Assembly (NCBI GenBank): GCA_002367235.1
Contig: DFBC01000081.1
Span: forward strand, 1-5,869
Length of the DNA: 5,869 bases
Source of the DNA: Cellvibrionales bacterium UBA3090
Lineage (GTDB): Bacteria > Pseudomonadota > Gammaproteobacteria > Pseudomonadales > Porticoccaceae
Reading direction: 5' to 3'
Shown: positions 1 through 5,398 of the stretch, in pieces
Position numbering within the stretch: position 1 is the stretch's first letter
How the letters are laid out: each line of letters starts with the position of its first letter
Translations under genes and position numbers: made by a program
The notes under the pieces: model-generated
Seen by the model: only the letters and a program-made list of their open reading frames with translations
Told to the model about the DNA's origin: nothing
Databases searched by the model: none

Positions 1-34
1 TTTGTATCGTCTATTTTAAGGTGCTTTTCAAGTT

Positions 35-289
35 TCACTGGCTTATTCGTTGAACCCCGATGAGCTTATTATCATGGTTAAACTGAATTTCAAATAATCC
101 AAAAATTCCATCCCGTGTGAGAAAACACCGTACGGCACTGGCAGGAAACTGGATGTTTATGTGGTCTACAGAACGTACCACGATATTGCTAGCGGTTCCC
201 CGATAAAACGCCAGATATTTTCTGGCGGGTAGCGCTAGATGAAAGCGGATGCGTCGTCGTGAGGGGCTCGTTCTTATAGGCGCTGTCAT
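35..289 (-). CDS. DUF2835 family protein, 84 aa
   Basis: This small protein of unknown function matches what I remember of the DUF2835 family. The matching parts are YLAFYRGTA (residues 25-33), IQFPAS (46-51) and FLTRDGIFGLFEI (56-68), the family's usual order of a Tyr-rich strand, a 'QFPA' turn and a Thr-x-x-Gly-Ile segment. The N-terminus (residues 1-16) is basic (several Arg) and a little longer than in typical members of about 70-76 aa. I see no signal peptide, membrane segment or catalytic motif. Its ATG lies 11 bases after the nhaA stop, with only a weak AGG-type ribosome site, so translation is probably coupled to nhaA. It ends in TGA, leaving 34 bases to the window edge with no visible terminator. 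The gene contains a nested inverted repeat at 189-238, described separately. Family assignment is fairly secure; function is unknown. Confidence 0.85.
   Translation of the reverse strand: MTAPIRTSPSRRRIRFHLALPARKYLAFYRGTASNIVVRSVDHINIQFPASAVRCFLTRDGIFGLFEIQFNHDNKLIGVQRISQ
189..238. repeat. Nested inverted repeat inside the DUF2835 gene
   Basis: Two perfect inverted repeats sit one inside the other. The outer arms are CTAGCG (189-194) and CGCTAG (233-238). The inner arms are CGCCAGA (209-215) and TCTGGCG (221-227) around a five-base loop. In the mRNA (minus) sense the inner hairpin is followed directly by TTTTAT, so it superficially resembles an intrinsic terminator. It falls on codons 18-34 of the DUF2835 gene. 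The inner stem alone is of a size expected by chance about once or twice in a window this long; the nesting makes it rarer. No function is demonstrated. Confidence 0.6.
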
Positions 290-300
290 CTGCTGCCTAC

Positions 301-1500
301 TTACTTGGTGCGGGTTGCTGGGCGAGAGTCCAAGCAGGCGTTAAGTATGGCATAACCGACAATACCTGAAGCTAATGAGCCCAATATAATGCCCAGCCTT
401 TCATCGAATAGTAAGTCCACCCCTGTCTCCTCAAAGGCCAGCGAACCGATGAACAGACTCATGGTAAAGCCGATGCCACACAGTGCTGCAGTGCCATATA
501 GAGCTGTCCAACTCATGTTGTTTGGTAGGCATGCGATTTTGAATTGTATAAAGAGCCAACAAAATACAAAAATACCGATCTGCTTACCAAAAAACAATCC
601 GAAAGAGATGCCAATAGGCACTCCGTGGAGTATTTGTTCGGTGCTGACGCCGCTCAAGTTTATTCCTGCATTTGCAAAAGCGAAAACTGGAATAACAAAA
701 AAAGCCACCACTGGGTGCAAGTCGTTTTCCATACTTTTAAGCGGTGAGAAATCAGGGGCTGATTTTGAGCGAATCGGAATGAATATGGCTAAAATTACGC
801 CGGCAAGTGTTGCATGAACCCCTGATTTTAATGCCGCTGTCCACATAACAATACCTACAAAAATGTAGGCTGTTTTTGAAACCACATCGAACTTATTAAA
901 AATAATTAATATAGATATACACACTGCAACGACAGATAAGGCCGTTGTTGATATTTTTGAGGTATAAAAAAACGCGATGATAATTATCGCCCCGATGTCA
1001 TCAAAAATTGCAAGAGACGCAAGGAATATCTTTATTGATGTCGGTACACGAGAGCCAAGCAAGGCCAAAACGCCTAGGGCAAAGGCTATGTCTGTCGCTG
1101 CTGGTATGGCCCAGCCCTTTACTGCAAGCGGGTCGTCGTAATTAAAGTAGAGATAGATCAGTGCGGGAACGACCATGCCGCCGATGGCGCCCACCGCGGG
1201 CAATATAATATTTCGTTTGTCTGACAGTTCGCCCTCAATGAGTTCACGCTTTAATTCGAGGCCAATAAGAAAAAAGAATATCGCCATCAGACCATCATTC
1301 ACCCAAAGCAGTAATGGCTTGGCAATTTCTAATGTCCCAACACGTATTTCAATAGGTGTCGAAAGAAGTAGTTGGTAGTAGGAGTCCAGAAATGTATTGG
1401 CAACCAGCATGGCCAATAAAGCCGATAGAATCAGAACGACCCCGCCAGCAGACTCTTTCTTTAAAAAATCGGTGAAAAAAGAATTCGTCTGGGTGCTCAT
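301..1500 (-). CDS. nhaA: Na+/H+ antiporter NhaA
   Basis: Inner-membrane antiporter that expels Na+ (or Li+) in exchange for protons, serving pH and sodium balance. At 399 aa it is full length (E. coli NhaA is 388) and hydrophobic throughout, in line with the family's 12 membrane segments. The functional core is intact: Thr136-Asp137 in ATDIAF (E. coli Asp133), Asp167-Asp168 in IFDDIGA (E. coli Asp163/164, the ion site) and Lys306 in GKQIG (E. coli Lys300). The pH-response residues His229 in GVHATLAG (E. coli His225) and Glu258 (E. coli Glu252) are kept, but the position of E. coli His253 is Asn259. The ATG has AGGAG four bases upstream (1505-1509), and an in-frame TAG six codons upstream (1516-1518) rules out a longer start. 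By hand count GC is 530/1200 (44%), lower than the gat genes, with a 31% stretch at 841-960. The next gene, a DUF2835 protein, starts 11 bases after the stop. Confidence 0.97.
   Translation of the reverse strand: MSTQTNSFFTDFLKKESAGGVVLILSALLAMLVANTFLDSYYQLLLSTPIEIRVGTLEIAKPLLLWVNDGLMAIFFFLIGLELKRELIEGELSDKRNIILPAVGAIGGMVVPALIYLYFNYDDPLAVKGWAIPAATDIAFALGVLALLGSRVPTSIKIFLASLAIFDDIGAIIIIAFFYTSKISTTALSVVAVCISILIIFNKFDVVSKTAYIFVGIVMWTAALKSGVHATLAGVILAIFIPIRSKSAPDFSPLKSMENDLHPVVAFFVIPVFAFANAGINLSGVSTEQILHGVPIGISFGLFFGKQIGIFVFCWLFIQFKIACLPNNMSWTALYGTAALCGIGFTMSLFIGSLAFEETGVDLLFDERLGIILGSLASGIVGYAILNACLDSRPATRTK
749..828. repeat. Palindrome and 10-base inverted repeat within nhaA
   Basis: AAATCAG (749-755) and CTGATTT (759-765) form a perfect 7-base inverted repeat with a three-base loop. 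The longer arm AAATCAGGGG (749-758) is also exactly complementary to CCCCTGATTT (819-828), 60 bases away, so two mutually exclusive foldings of the nhaA mRNA are possible. The arms encode Lys-Ser at residues 224-225 and the Lys-Ser-Ala-Pro-Asp-Phe stretch at 246-251. A 10-base inverted repeat within 100 bases is expected about once in two windows of this size, so chance is a good explanation. Confidence 0.4.
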
Positions 1501-1520
1501 AACTCTCCTAGAGTTCTAAC

Positions 1521-1550
1521 ATCTTACATAATTGGCAGGCTGATTGTTAA
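1521..1550 (-). promoter_or_regulatory. Candidate sigma70 promoter for nhaA
   Basis: On the minus strand, TTAACA (1550-1545, five of six matches to TTGACA) is followed after 18 bases by TAAGAT (1526-1521, four of six to TATAAT). Transcription would begin near 1514, just upstream of the AGGAG ribosome site (1509-1505) and the nhaA ATG at 1500, giving a short leader. The -35 box overlaps the TAA stop codon of the PA4642-like gene. This is a consensus match by eye; no terminator separates nhaA from the genes upstream, so read-through from gatCAB is equally possible. Confidence 0.35.
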
Positions 1551-1556
1551 GCAGCC
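1538..1556 (-). other. Weak stem-loop over the end of the PA4642-like gene
   Basis: GGCTG (1538-1542) and CAGCC (1552-1556) are complementary across a nine-base loop that contains the stop codon of the PA4642-like gene. No T-run follows in the direction of transcription, so it does not qualify as an intrinsic terminator. It overlaps the proposed -35 box of nhaA. Confidence 0.25.
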
Positions 1557-1843
1557 CCATGTCTTTTTAGGGCCGTCACATAATCAGCACCGTGACGGTG
1601 TTCACTGGCAATGGCCAGTAAGGTTTTGCCATTGGAGTTTTGTGCATTGATGTCATGGCCCGCTTCTCGGAAAAAGCCAAGAAACGTGTCAAAGTTTTCG
1701 GCCTTCATGCCTCGATAGGCTTTCTCCAATATGTGGAAGTCAGGGCTTACGCCTTCCGGCGCTTCGAAGTCTAAAAAGGTTTTAATACGCTCGTCATCGA
1801 AGACTTCGCCGAGTACTTTTTGTTTGTCTTTTTTGAGTGTCAT
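1547..1843 (-). CDS. PA4642-family protein with ankyrin-like C-terminus, 98 aa
   Basis: A small soluble protein resembling the Pseudomonas PA4642 family, whose function is not known to me. The shared parts are the Lys-rich start (MTLKKDKQ), DDERIKTFLDFE (16-27), KAYRGM (41-46) and FDTFLGFFREAGHDINAQN (51-69). Residues 63-97 read like one ankyrin repeat: NGKTLLAIASEH (71-82) matches the 'nGrTPLhlAa' helix and LKRHGA (92-97) the closing 'Ll..GA' turn. There is no signal peptide or membrane segment. The gene starts 24 bases after gatB ends and has no convincing ribosome site (the leader is AT-rich), which suggests translation linked to the gat message. Its stop lies 46 bases before nhaA. The placement behind gatB may be incidental; a role in tRNA amidation is not indicated by anything in the sequence. 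Confidence 0.8.
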   Translation of the reverse strand: MTLKKDKQKVLGEVFDDERIKTFLDFEAPEGVSPDFHILEKAYRGMKAENFDTFLGFFREAGHDINAQNSNGKTLLAIASEHRHGADYVTALKRHGAA

Positions 1844-1867
1844 AATTATTAAGCTGTTCTTTAAGTG

Positions 1868-3316
1868 TTAGAGTAAGTCGTTAAGTTTTTTCAGCAAAAT
1901 TTCATTGACCTGCTGAGGGTTGGCCTGACCTTTTGAGGCTTTCATTATTTGCCCTACAAAATAACCCAGCATTTTGGGTCGTTTACTTTCGTCAGCATTG
2001 CGGAAGTTGTCCACCTGTTTGTCGCTGTTGGCAATCACCTCATCTACCATGGCTTCGATAGCGCCGCTGTCAGAAACCTGTTTCAAGCCCTGATCTTCAA
2101 TAATGCTGTCGGCATCGCCGCCATTATTCCACATGCCATCGAAAACTTGCTTGGCCATTTTGCTGGAAATTGTGCCATCGGCAATGCGTGACACCATCCC
2201 CGCGAGCTGTTCTGCGCTTAGCGGGCTGTGTTTGATGGAGAGGTCGGCAGAGTTTAGTCGAGCTGATAATTCACCCATGATCCAGTTGGCCGTGAGCTTG
2301 GTGTCGCCACTGTCTTTTGCCGCAGTTTCAAAATACAGGGCCATGTTGGCATCGCTGCCAAGGGCACTGGCATCGTAGCTGGACAAACCGTACTGCGTGA
2401 TAAAACGCTCTTGTCGAGCATCGGGGAGTTCGGGCAGTTCCTTGCGAATGCTCTCTATGTAGTCATCTTCGATGACGACGGGTAACAGGTCGGGGCAGGG
2501 GAAGTAACGGTAATCGTTGGCCTCCTCTTTACTGCGCATGGAGCGTGCTTGCTTGGTGTCTCCATTATAGAGACGGGTTTCTTGTATAACTTTGCCGCCG
2601 TCTTCAATTAAATCAATCTGCCTTTCGACTTCCAGCTTGATGGCGTCTTCCATAAAGCGGAATGAGTTGAGGTTCTTGGTTTCAGTTCGAGTGCCGAGCT
2701 CTTCGCCGGGTTTTCTCACCGAAATATTTACGTCAAAGCGCATGGAGCCCTGTGACATTTCACCATCACAGATGCCCAGAGAGGTCACTATGCTGTGCAG
2801 TTTTTTAGCAAATGCGACGGCTTCTTCCGAACTGCGCATATCTGGCTCAGAGACAATTTCTACCAGCGGTGTGCCTGCGCGGTTTAGGTCGATTCCCGAC
2901 ATGCCGTGGAAGTCTTCATGGAGTGATTTTCCTGCATCCTCTTCCAGGTGGGCGTGATGAATGCGAATGGTTTTTTTTGTGCCGTCCGCCAGCTCGATCT
3001 CAACATGGCCCGGGCCTACAATGGGTTTTTCCAACTGAGTGGTTTGGTAGGCCTTGGGAAGGTCCGGGTAGAAATAATTTTTTCGTTCAAATACAGAAGT
3101 TCTGGCGATGTCGGCATCAATGGCCAGTCCAAACATGATGGCGTAGCGGTAGGCCTGTTCGTTGGGAACAGGTAGTGTGCCAGGCATGGCCAAGTCCAAG
3201 GCGGATGCTTGGGTGTTGGGCTCAGCACCGAACGTGGTACTTGAGCCGGAAAAAATTTTGGATTTGGTGGCTAGTTGCGCGTGCACTTCCAGTCCAATGA
3301 CGGTTTCCCATTCCAT
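1868..3316 (-). CDS. gatB: Asp/Glu-tRNA amidotransferase subunit B
   Basis: GatB binds the mischarged tRNA, activates the side-chain carboxylate with ATP, and accepts ammonia from GatA to make Asn-tRNA(Asn) and/or Gln-tRNA(Gln). The 482 aa match the family's length. The N-terminal cradle holds the Mg2+/ATP residues: Glu10 and His12 in IGLEVHAQ, the HLEEDAGK motif (123-130) and TPLVEIVSEPD (149-159). YRYFPCPDLLPV is also typical. The C-terminal third is the helical and YqeY-like tRNA-binding tail, ending KKLNDLL. An ATG 48 bases further upstream is in frame, but MEWETVIGLE is the family's normal start and has GGAGG at 3331-3327, ten bases before the ATG. That ATG shares one base with the gatA stop (TAATG), so translation is very likely coupled. 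No frameshift or missing motif is visible. Confidence 0.98.
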   Translation of the reverse strand: MEWETVIGLEVHAQLATKSKIFSGSSTTFGAEPNTQASALDLAMPGTLPVPNEQAYRYAIMFGLAIDADIARTSVFERKNYFYPDLPKAYQTTQLEKPIVGPGHVEIELADGTKKTIRIHHAHLEEDAGKSLHEDFHGMSGIDLNRAGTPLVEIVSEPDMRSSEEAVAFAKKLHSIVTSLGICDGEMSQGSMRFDVNISVRKPGEELGTRTETKNLNSFRFMEDAIKLEVERQIDLIEDGGKVIQETRLYNGDTKQARSMRSKEEANDYRYFPCPDLLPVVIEDDYIESIRKELPELPDARQERFITQYGLSSYDASALGSDANMALYFETAAKDSGDTKLTANWIMGELSARLNSADLSIKHSPLSAEQLAGMVSRIADGTISSKMAKQVFDGMWNNGGDADSIIEDQGLKQVSDSGAIEAMVDEVIANSDKQVDNFRNADESKRPKMLGYFVGQIMKASKGQANPQQVNEILLKKLNDLL

Positions 3317-3331
3317 TATTTCGCTTCCTCC
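3314..3331 (-). promoter_or_regulatory. gatB ribosome site and gatA/gatB TAATG overlap
   Basis: GGAGG at 3331-3327 lies ten bases before the ATG at 3316-3314, inside the last codons of gatA. The gatA stop TAA (3318-3316) and the gatB ATG share one base. This arrangement settles the gatB start against the upstream in-frame ATG at 3364 and is the classic layout for translational coupling, fitting subunits needed in equal amounts. Confidence 0.85.
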
Positions 3332-4800
3332 AACTCTAGACCTTCTGGAGACCGTTTGTGCCAACCGGTGGCCAGCTGGAATTGGTGAGCCACATTCAGC
3401 ATGCGTGATTCATCAAAATAGTTGCCGATAATTTGCAGGCCAACGGGCTTGTTATCCACAAAACCACAGGGGGCGGACATGCCCGGTAGTCCTGCCAGAT
3501 TGGTGGCGATGGTGTAAATATCTTCCAGGTACATGGCGACAGGGTCGCTACCCTTTGAGCCAAACTCAAAGGCGGGTGATGGTGAAGTTGGTCCCATGAT
3601 AACGTCGACTTTTTCAAAAGCGTCGACAAAATCTTGCTTGATGAGGCGGCGAACCTGTTGGGCTTTTCGATAGTAGGCATCGTAGTAGCCTGCGGATAGG
3701 CAGTATGCGCCCACCAAAATCCGACGCTTGACCTCTTCGCCAAATCCTTCGGCGCGGGTGCGCATGTACATATCGCGTAGATCTTTTGGGTCTTCACAGC
3801 GGTGCCCATAACGGACACCGTCAAACCGTGATAGATTGGCCGAGGCTTCAGCGGGTGCAATTACATAGTAGGCTGGTACCGCCAGTTTAGTGTGAGGCAG
3901 GCTGATGCTGACGAGAGTGGCACCTTGTTTTTCCAATTCTGCCAGGGCATTTTTAACGGCTTGTTCGGTACCCGGGTTTAACCCTTCTTCAAAGTATTCC
4001 CTAGGGATACCAATTTTCAGGCCGTTAAGTGACTGGTTCAGGTTGGTTGTGTAGTCGGGGACCTCCCGGTCAATGGAGGTTGAGTCTTTAGGATCAAAGC
4101 TCGCCATGACATTTAACATTAGCGCACAGTCTTCAGCTGTTCGTGCCATCGGGCCGCCCTGGTCGAGGCTTGAAGCAAAGGCGATCATGCCCCAGCGGGA
4201 TACGCGCCCGTAGGTGGGTTTTAGGCCGGTAATGCCACAGAGTGCTGCAGGCTGCCGAATAGAACCGCCGGTATCGGTCGCCGTGGCCCCCGGAGCCAAG
4301 TGGGCCGCAATAGCGGCAGCTGAGCCGCCGGATGAGCCGCCGGGAACCGTGTTGATGTTCCAGGGGTTTTTCACCGGGCCGTAGAAGCTGGTTTCGTTGG
4401 AGGAGCCCATGGCGAACTCGTCCATATTGGTTTTTCCCAGTACCACGGCACCGGCATTGGCAAAGTTTTCTACTACCGTGGCATCGTAGGGCGGCACGAA
4501 GTTGTCGAGCATTTTGGAGCCACAGCTGGTGCGAATACCATTGGTGCAGAAAATATCCTTGTGGGCAATGGGTACACCACAGAATGCCGGGGCGTTGCCT
4601 TTGGCTCGACGCTGATCGGCGGCCTCTGCCTGAGCGAGTGCGGACGTCTCATTGACCGTAATGTAGCTGTTGTATTTGCGGTCAAGCTGCTTGATACGTT
4701 TCAGGTAGTGCTGGGTAATTTCCACACTGGTGAATTCACCCGCCTCTAGACCGGCGATAATTTCTGCAATAGTTTTGTTGTGCATGATGGAGTCATTCAT
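3316..4800 (-). CDS. gatA: Asp/Glu-tRNA amidotransferase subunit A (glutamine amidase)
   Basis: GatA hydrolyses glutamine (or asparagine) and sends the ammonia through a channel to GatB. It is an amidase-signature protein with the complete Ser-cisSer-Lys triad: Lys81 in IAHKDIF, Ser156 in GGSSGGSAAA (154-163) and Ser180 in TDTGGSIRQPA (175-185). These correspond to Lys79, Ser154 and Ser178 of the Staphylococcus aureus enzyme. Arg360 and Asp427 fit the positions that hold the glutamine substrate. The length of 494 aa is normal. The ATG at 4800 is chosen because GAGG at 4818-4815, overlapping the gatC stop, precedes it, although the spacing (14 bases) is long. Met6 at 4785 (MHNKTIAEI) also looks like a family start but has no ribosome site of its own, so the start is uncertain by five codons. 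The gene follows gatC by 16 bases and overlaps gatB by one. Confidence 0.97.
   Translation of the reverse strand: MNDSIMHNKTIAEIIAGLEAGEFTSVEITQHYLKRIKQLDRKYNSYITVNETSALAQAEAADQRRAKGNAPAFCGVPIAHKDIFCTNGIRTSCGSKMLDNFVPPYDATVVENFANAGAVVLGKTNMDEFAMGSSNETSFYGPVKNPWNINTVPGGSSGGSAAAIAAHLAPGATATDTGGSIRQPAALCGITGLKPTYGRVSRWGMIAFASSLDQGGPMARTAEDCALMLNVMASFDPKDSTSIDREVPDYTTNLNQSLNGLKIGIPREYFEEGLNPGTEQAVKNALAELEKQGATLVSISLPHTKLAVPAYYVIAPAEASANLSRFDGVRYGHRCEDPKDLRDMYMRTRAEGFGEEVKRRILVGAYCLSAGYYDAYYRKAQQVRRLIKQDFVDAFEKVDVIMGPTSPSPAFEFGSKGSDPVAMYLEDIYTIATNLAGLPGMSAPCGFVDNKPVGLQIIGNYFDESRMLNVAHQFQLATGWHKRSPEGLELEEAK
4321..4344. repeat. 12-base tandem repeat encoding the amidase GSSGGS core
   Basis: TGAGCCGCCGGA (4321-4332) is followed directly by TGAGCCGCCGGG (4333-4344), 11 of 12 bases identical. 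In the minus reading frame the two units encode Gly-Gly-Ser-Ser and Gly-Gly-Ser, including the catalytic cis-serine codon (4335-4333). The repeat is explained by the protein motif together with identical codon choice; it needs no separate function. Confidence 0.6.
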
Positions 4801-4816
4801 GATTTATCGGGTTTCC

Positions 4817-5104
4817 TCAATCAATGACTTTGGGAACCAAGTACAGCCCCGCTTCAGTGGCTGGAGCAATCGCTTGGAATTCTTCCCGGTGATTGATTTC
4901 GGTAACCTCGTCGGCACGCAGCCGCTGAATCGCGTCCGTTGGGTGTGCCATTGGTTCTACGCCTTCAGTATCGGCTGCCTGTAACTGGTCAACTAGTGCC
5001 AGTACGTCGGCGATACTTTGTGTGGTTTCGGCGATGGTCGCTTCATTGATTTCAATACGTGCCAATTCTGCGAGCTTTTCGATGTCTGCGCGTTCGATAG
5101 TCAT
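4817..5104 (-). CDS. gatC: Asp/Glu-tRNA amidotransferase subunit C
   Basis: GatC is the small subunit that wraps around and stabilises the GatA-GatB pair. The 95 aa match the family length. Recognisable parts are the N-terminal helix with LARIEI (14-19), VEPMAHP (49-55), LRADEV (62-67) and the conserved tail APATEAGLYLVPKVI (80-94). As first gene of the operon it lies 294 bases from the divergent mreB and 16 bases ahead of gatA. The 16 bases upstream of its ATG show no convincing ribosome site, only an AGAAAC-like purine stretch. I also found no clear promoter on this strand: TAAACT near 5150 could be a -10 box but has no matching -35. Two TCAAAGT direct repeats lie just upstream. Confidence 0.96.
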   Translation of the reverse strand: MTIERADIEKLAELARIEINEATIAETTQSIADVLALVDQLQAADTEGVEPMAHPTDAIQRLRADEVTEINHREEFQAIAPATEAGLYLVPKVID

Positions 5105-5118
5105 GGTATAGTTTCTGT

Positions 5119-5141
5119 ACTTTGAACAGCCTGCACTTTGA
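5119..5141. repeat. Paired 7-base direct repeat upstream of gatC
   Basis: ACTTTGA occurs at 5119-5125 and again at 5135-5141, a 16-base period, starting 15 bases before the gatC ATG. In the gatC sense it reads TCAAAGT twice. It could be a binding site in the leader, but a 7-base repeat at this distance can easily arise by chance, and I do not recognise it as the site of a known regulator. Confidence 0.25.
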
Positions 5142-5243
5142 TTAGTTTAAAAGATAAGCTTTGGGACGTTTCTGACCCTAGCAAAATGAGAGGCGTAAGG
5201 TACCACATCCGCCTTTGCAGGGGTACTCCATCAAATAGTTATT

Positions 5244-5372
5244 AAAGCAGTTGTGATGCTGCTTTTAGGGCTTGGCTCTTCTCAGAGTTTAAGCAGTTAG
5301 AACTTGCTCTGAAGTCCCGCGATTGGTAGAGTTTCGGGTTTTCGGCATCATTAGCGTTAGGGGTGTTTCCCC
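5244..5372 (+). promoter_or_regulatory. Three successive stem-loops ahead of mreB
   Basis: First, AAAGCAG (5244-5250) and CTGCTTT (5259-5265) form a perfect 7-base stem with an eight-base loop. Second, CTT plus CAGAG (5278-5287, two bases bulged) pair with CTCTGAAG (5307-5314). Third, GGGG (5360-5363) pairs with CCCC (5369-5372) over a five-base loop, 12 bases before the AAGGG ribosome site. None has a proper T-run. Whether all lie in the transcript depends on the unmapped mreB start site. Confidence 0.35.
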
Positions 5373-5398
5373 GGGGCGACCAACAAGGGAAAAGGTAG

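Larger units (their letters stand above)
5105..5398. promoter_or_regulatory. Divergent gatC-mreB control region
   Basis: This 294-base stretch separates two oppositely oriented essential-type genes and must hold both promoters. I see no credible open reading frame or RNA gene in it. For mreB the best promoter guess is TTGGTA (5323-5328), 17 bases, CATCAT (5346-5351), four of six matches each, so weak. For gatC nothing better than an isolated TAAACT -10-like hexamer (minus strand, about 5150) was found. Two 7-base direct repeats (ACTTTGA, 5119-5125 and 5135-5141) lie next to gatC. Three stem-loops lie on the mreB side at 5244-5372. Confidence 0.6.

Noticed and set aside
1..34. Possible terminator after the DUF2835 gene
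   Set aside because: The 34 bases left are AT-rich but show no GC-rich stem followed by a T-run; the real terminator may lie outside the window.
389..817. 142-codon plus-strand open frame opposite nhaA
   Set aside because: It lies wholly antisense to the conserved NhaA coding sequence, has Ser/Lys/Pro-rich composition typical of a shadow frame, and resembles no family I know.
1964..1981. ACCCA / TGGGT hairpin near the 3' part of gatB, followed by TATTTT in mRNA sense
   Set aside because: Only five base pairs, well inside the coding region over conserved tail residues, so an intrinsic terminator is unlikely.
3317..3364. Upstream in-frame ATG that would extend GatB by 16 residues
   Set aside because: The extension lies inside gatA, has no ribosome site, and is absent from the family; the ATG at 3316 has GGAGG and the standard N-terminus.
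3604..3627. 24-base imperfect palindrome with two GTCGAC sites in gatA
   Set aside because: It encodes Val-Asp-Ala-Phe-Glu-Lys-Val-Asp; the repeat of Val-Asp codons explains it, and no regulatory context is visible.
3396..3860. 154-codon minus-strand open frame inside gatA
   Set aside because: It overlaps conserved GatA sequence in another frame and its translation looks like random shadow sequence.
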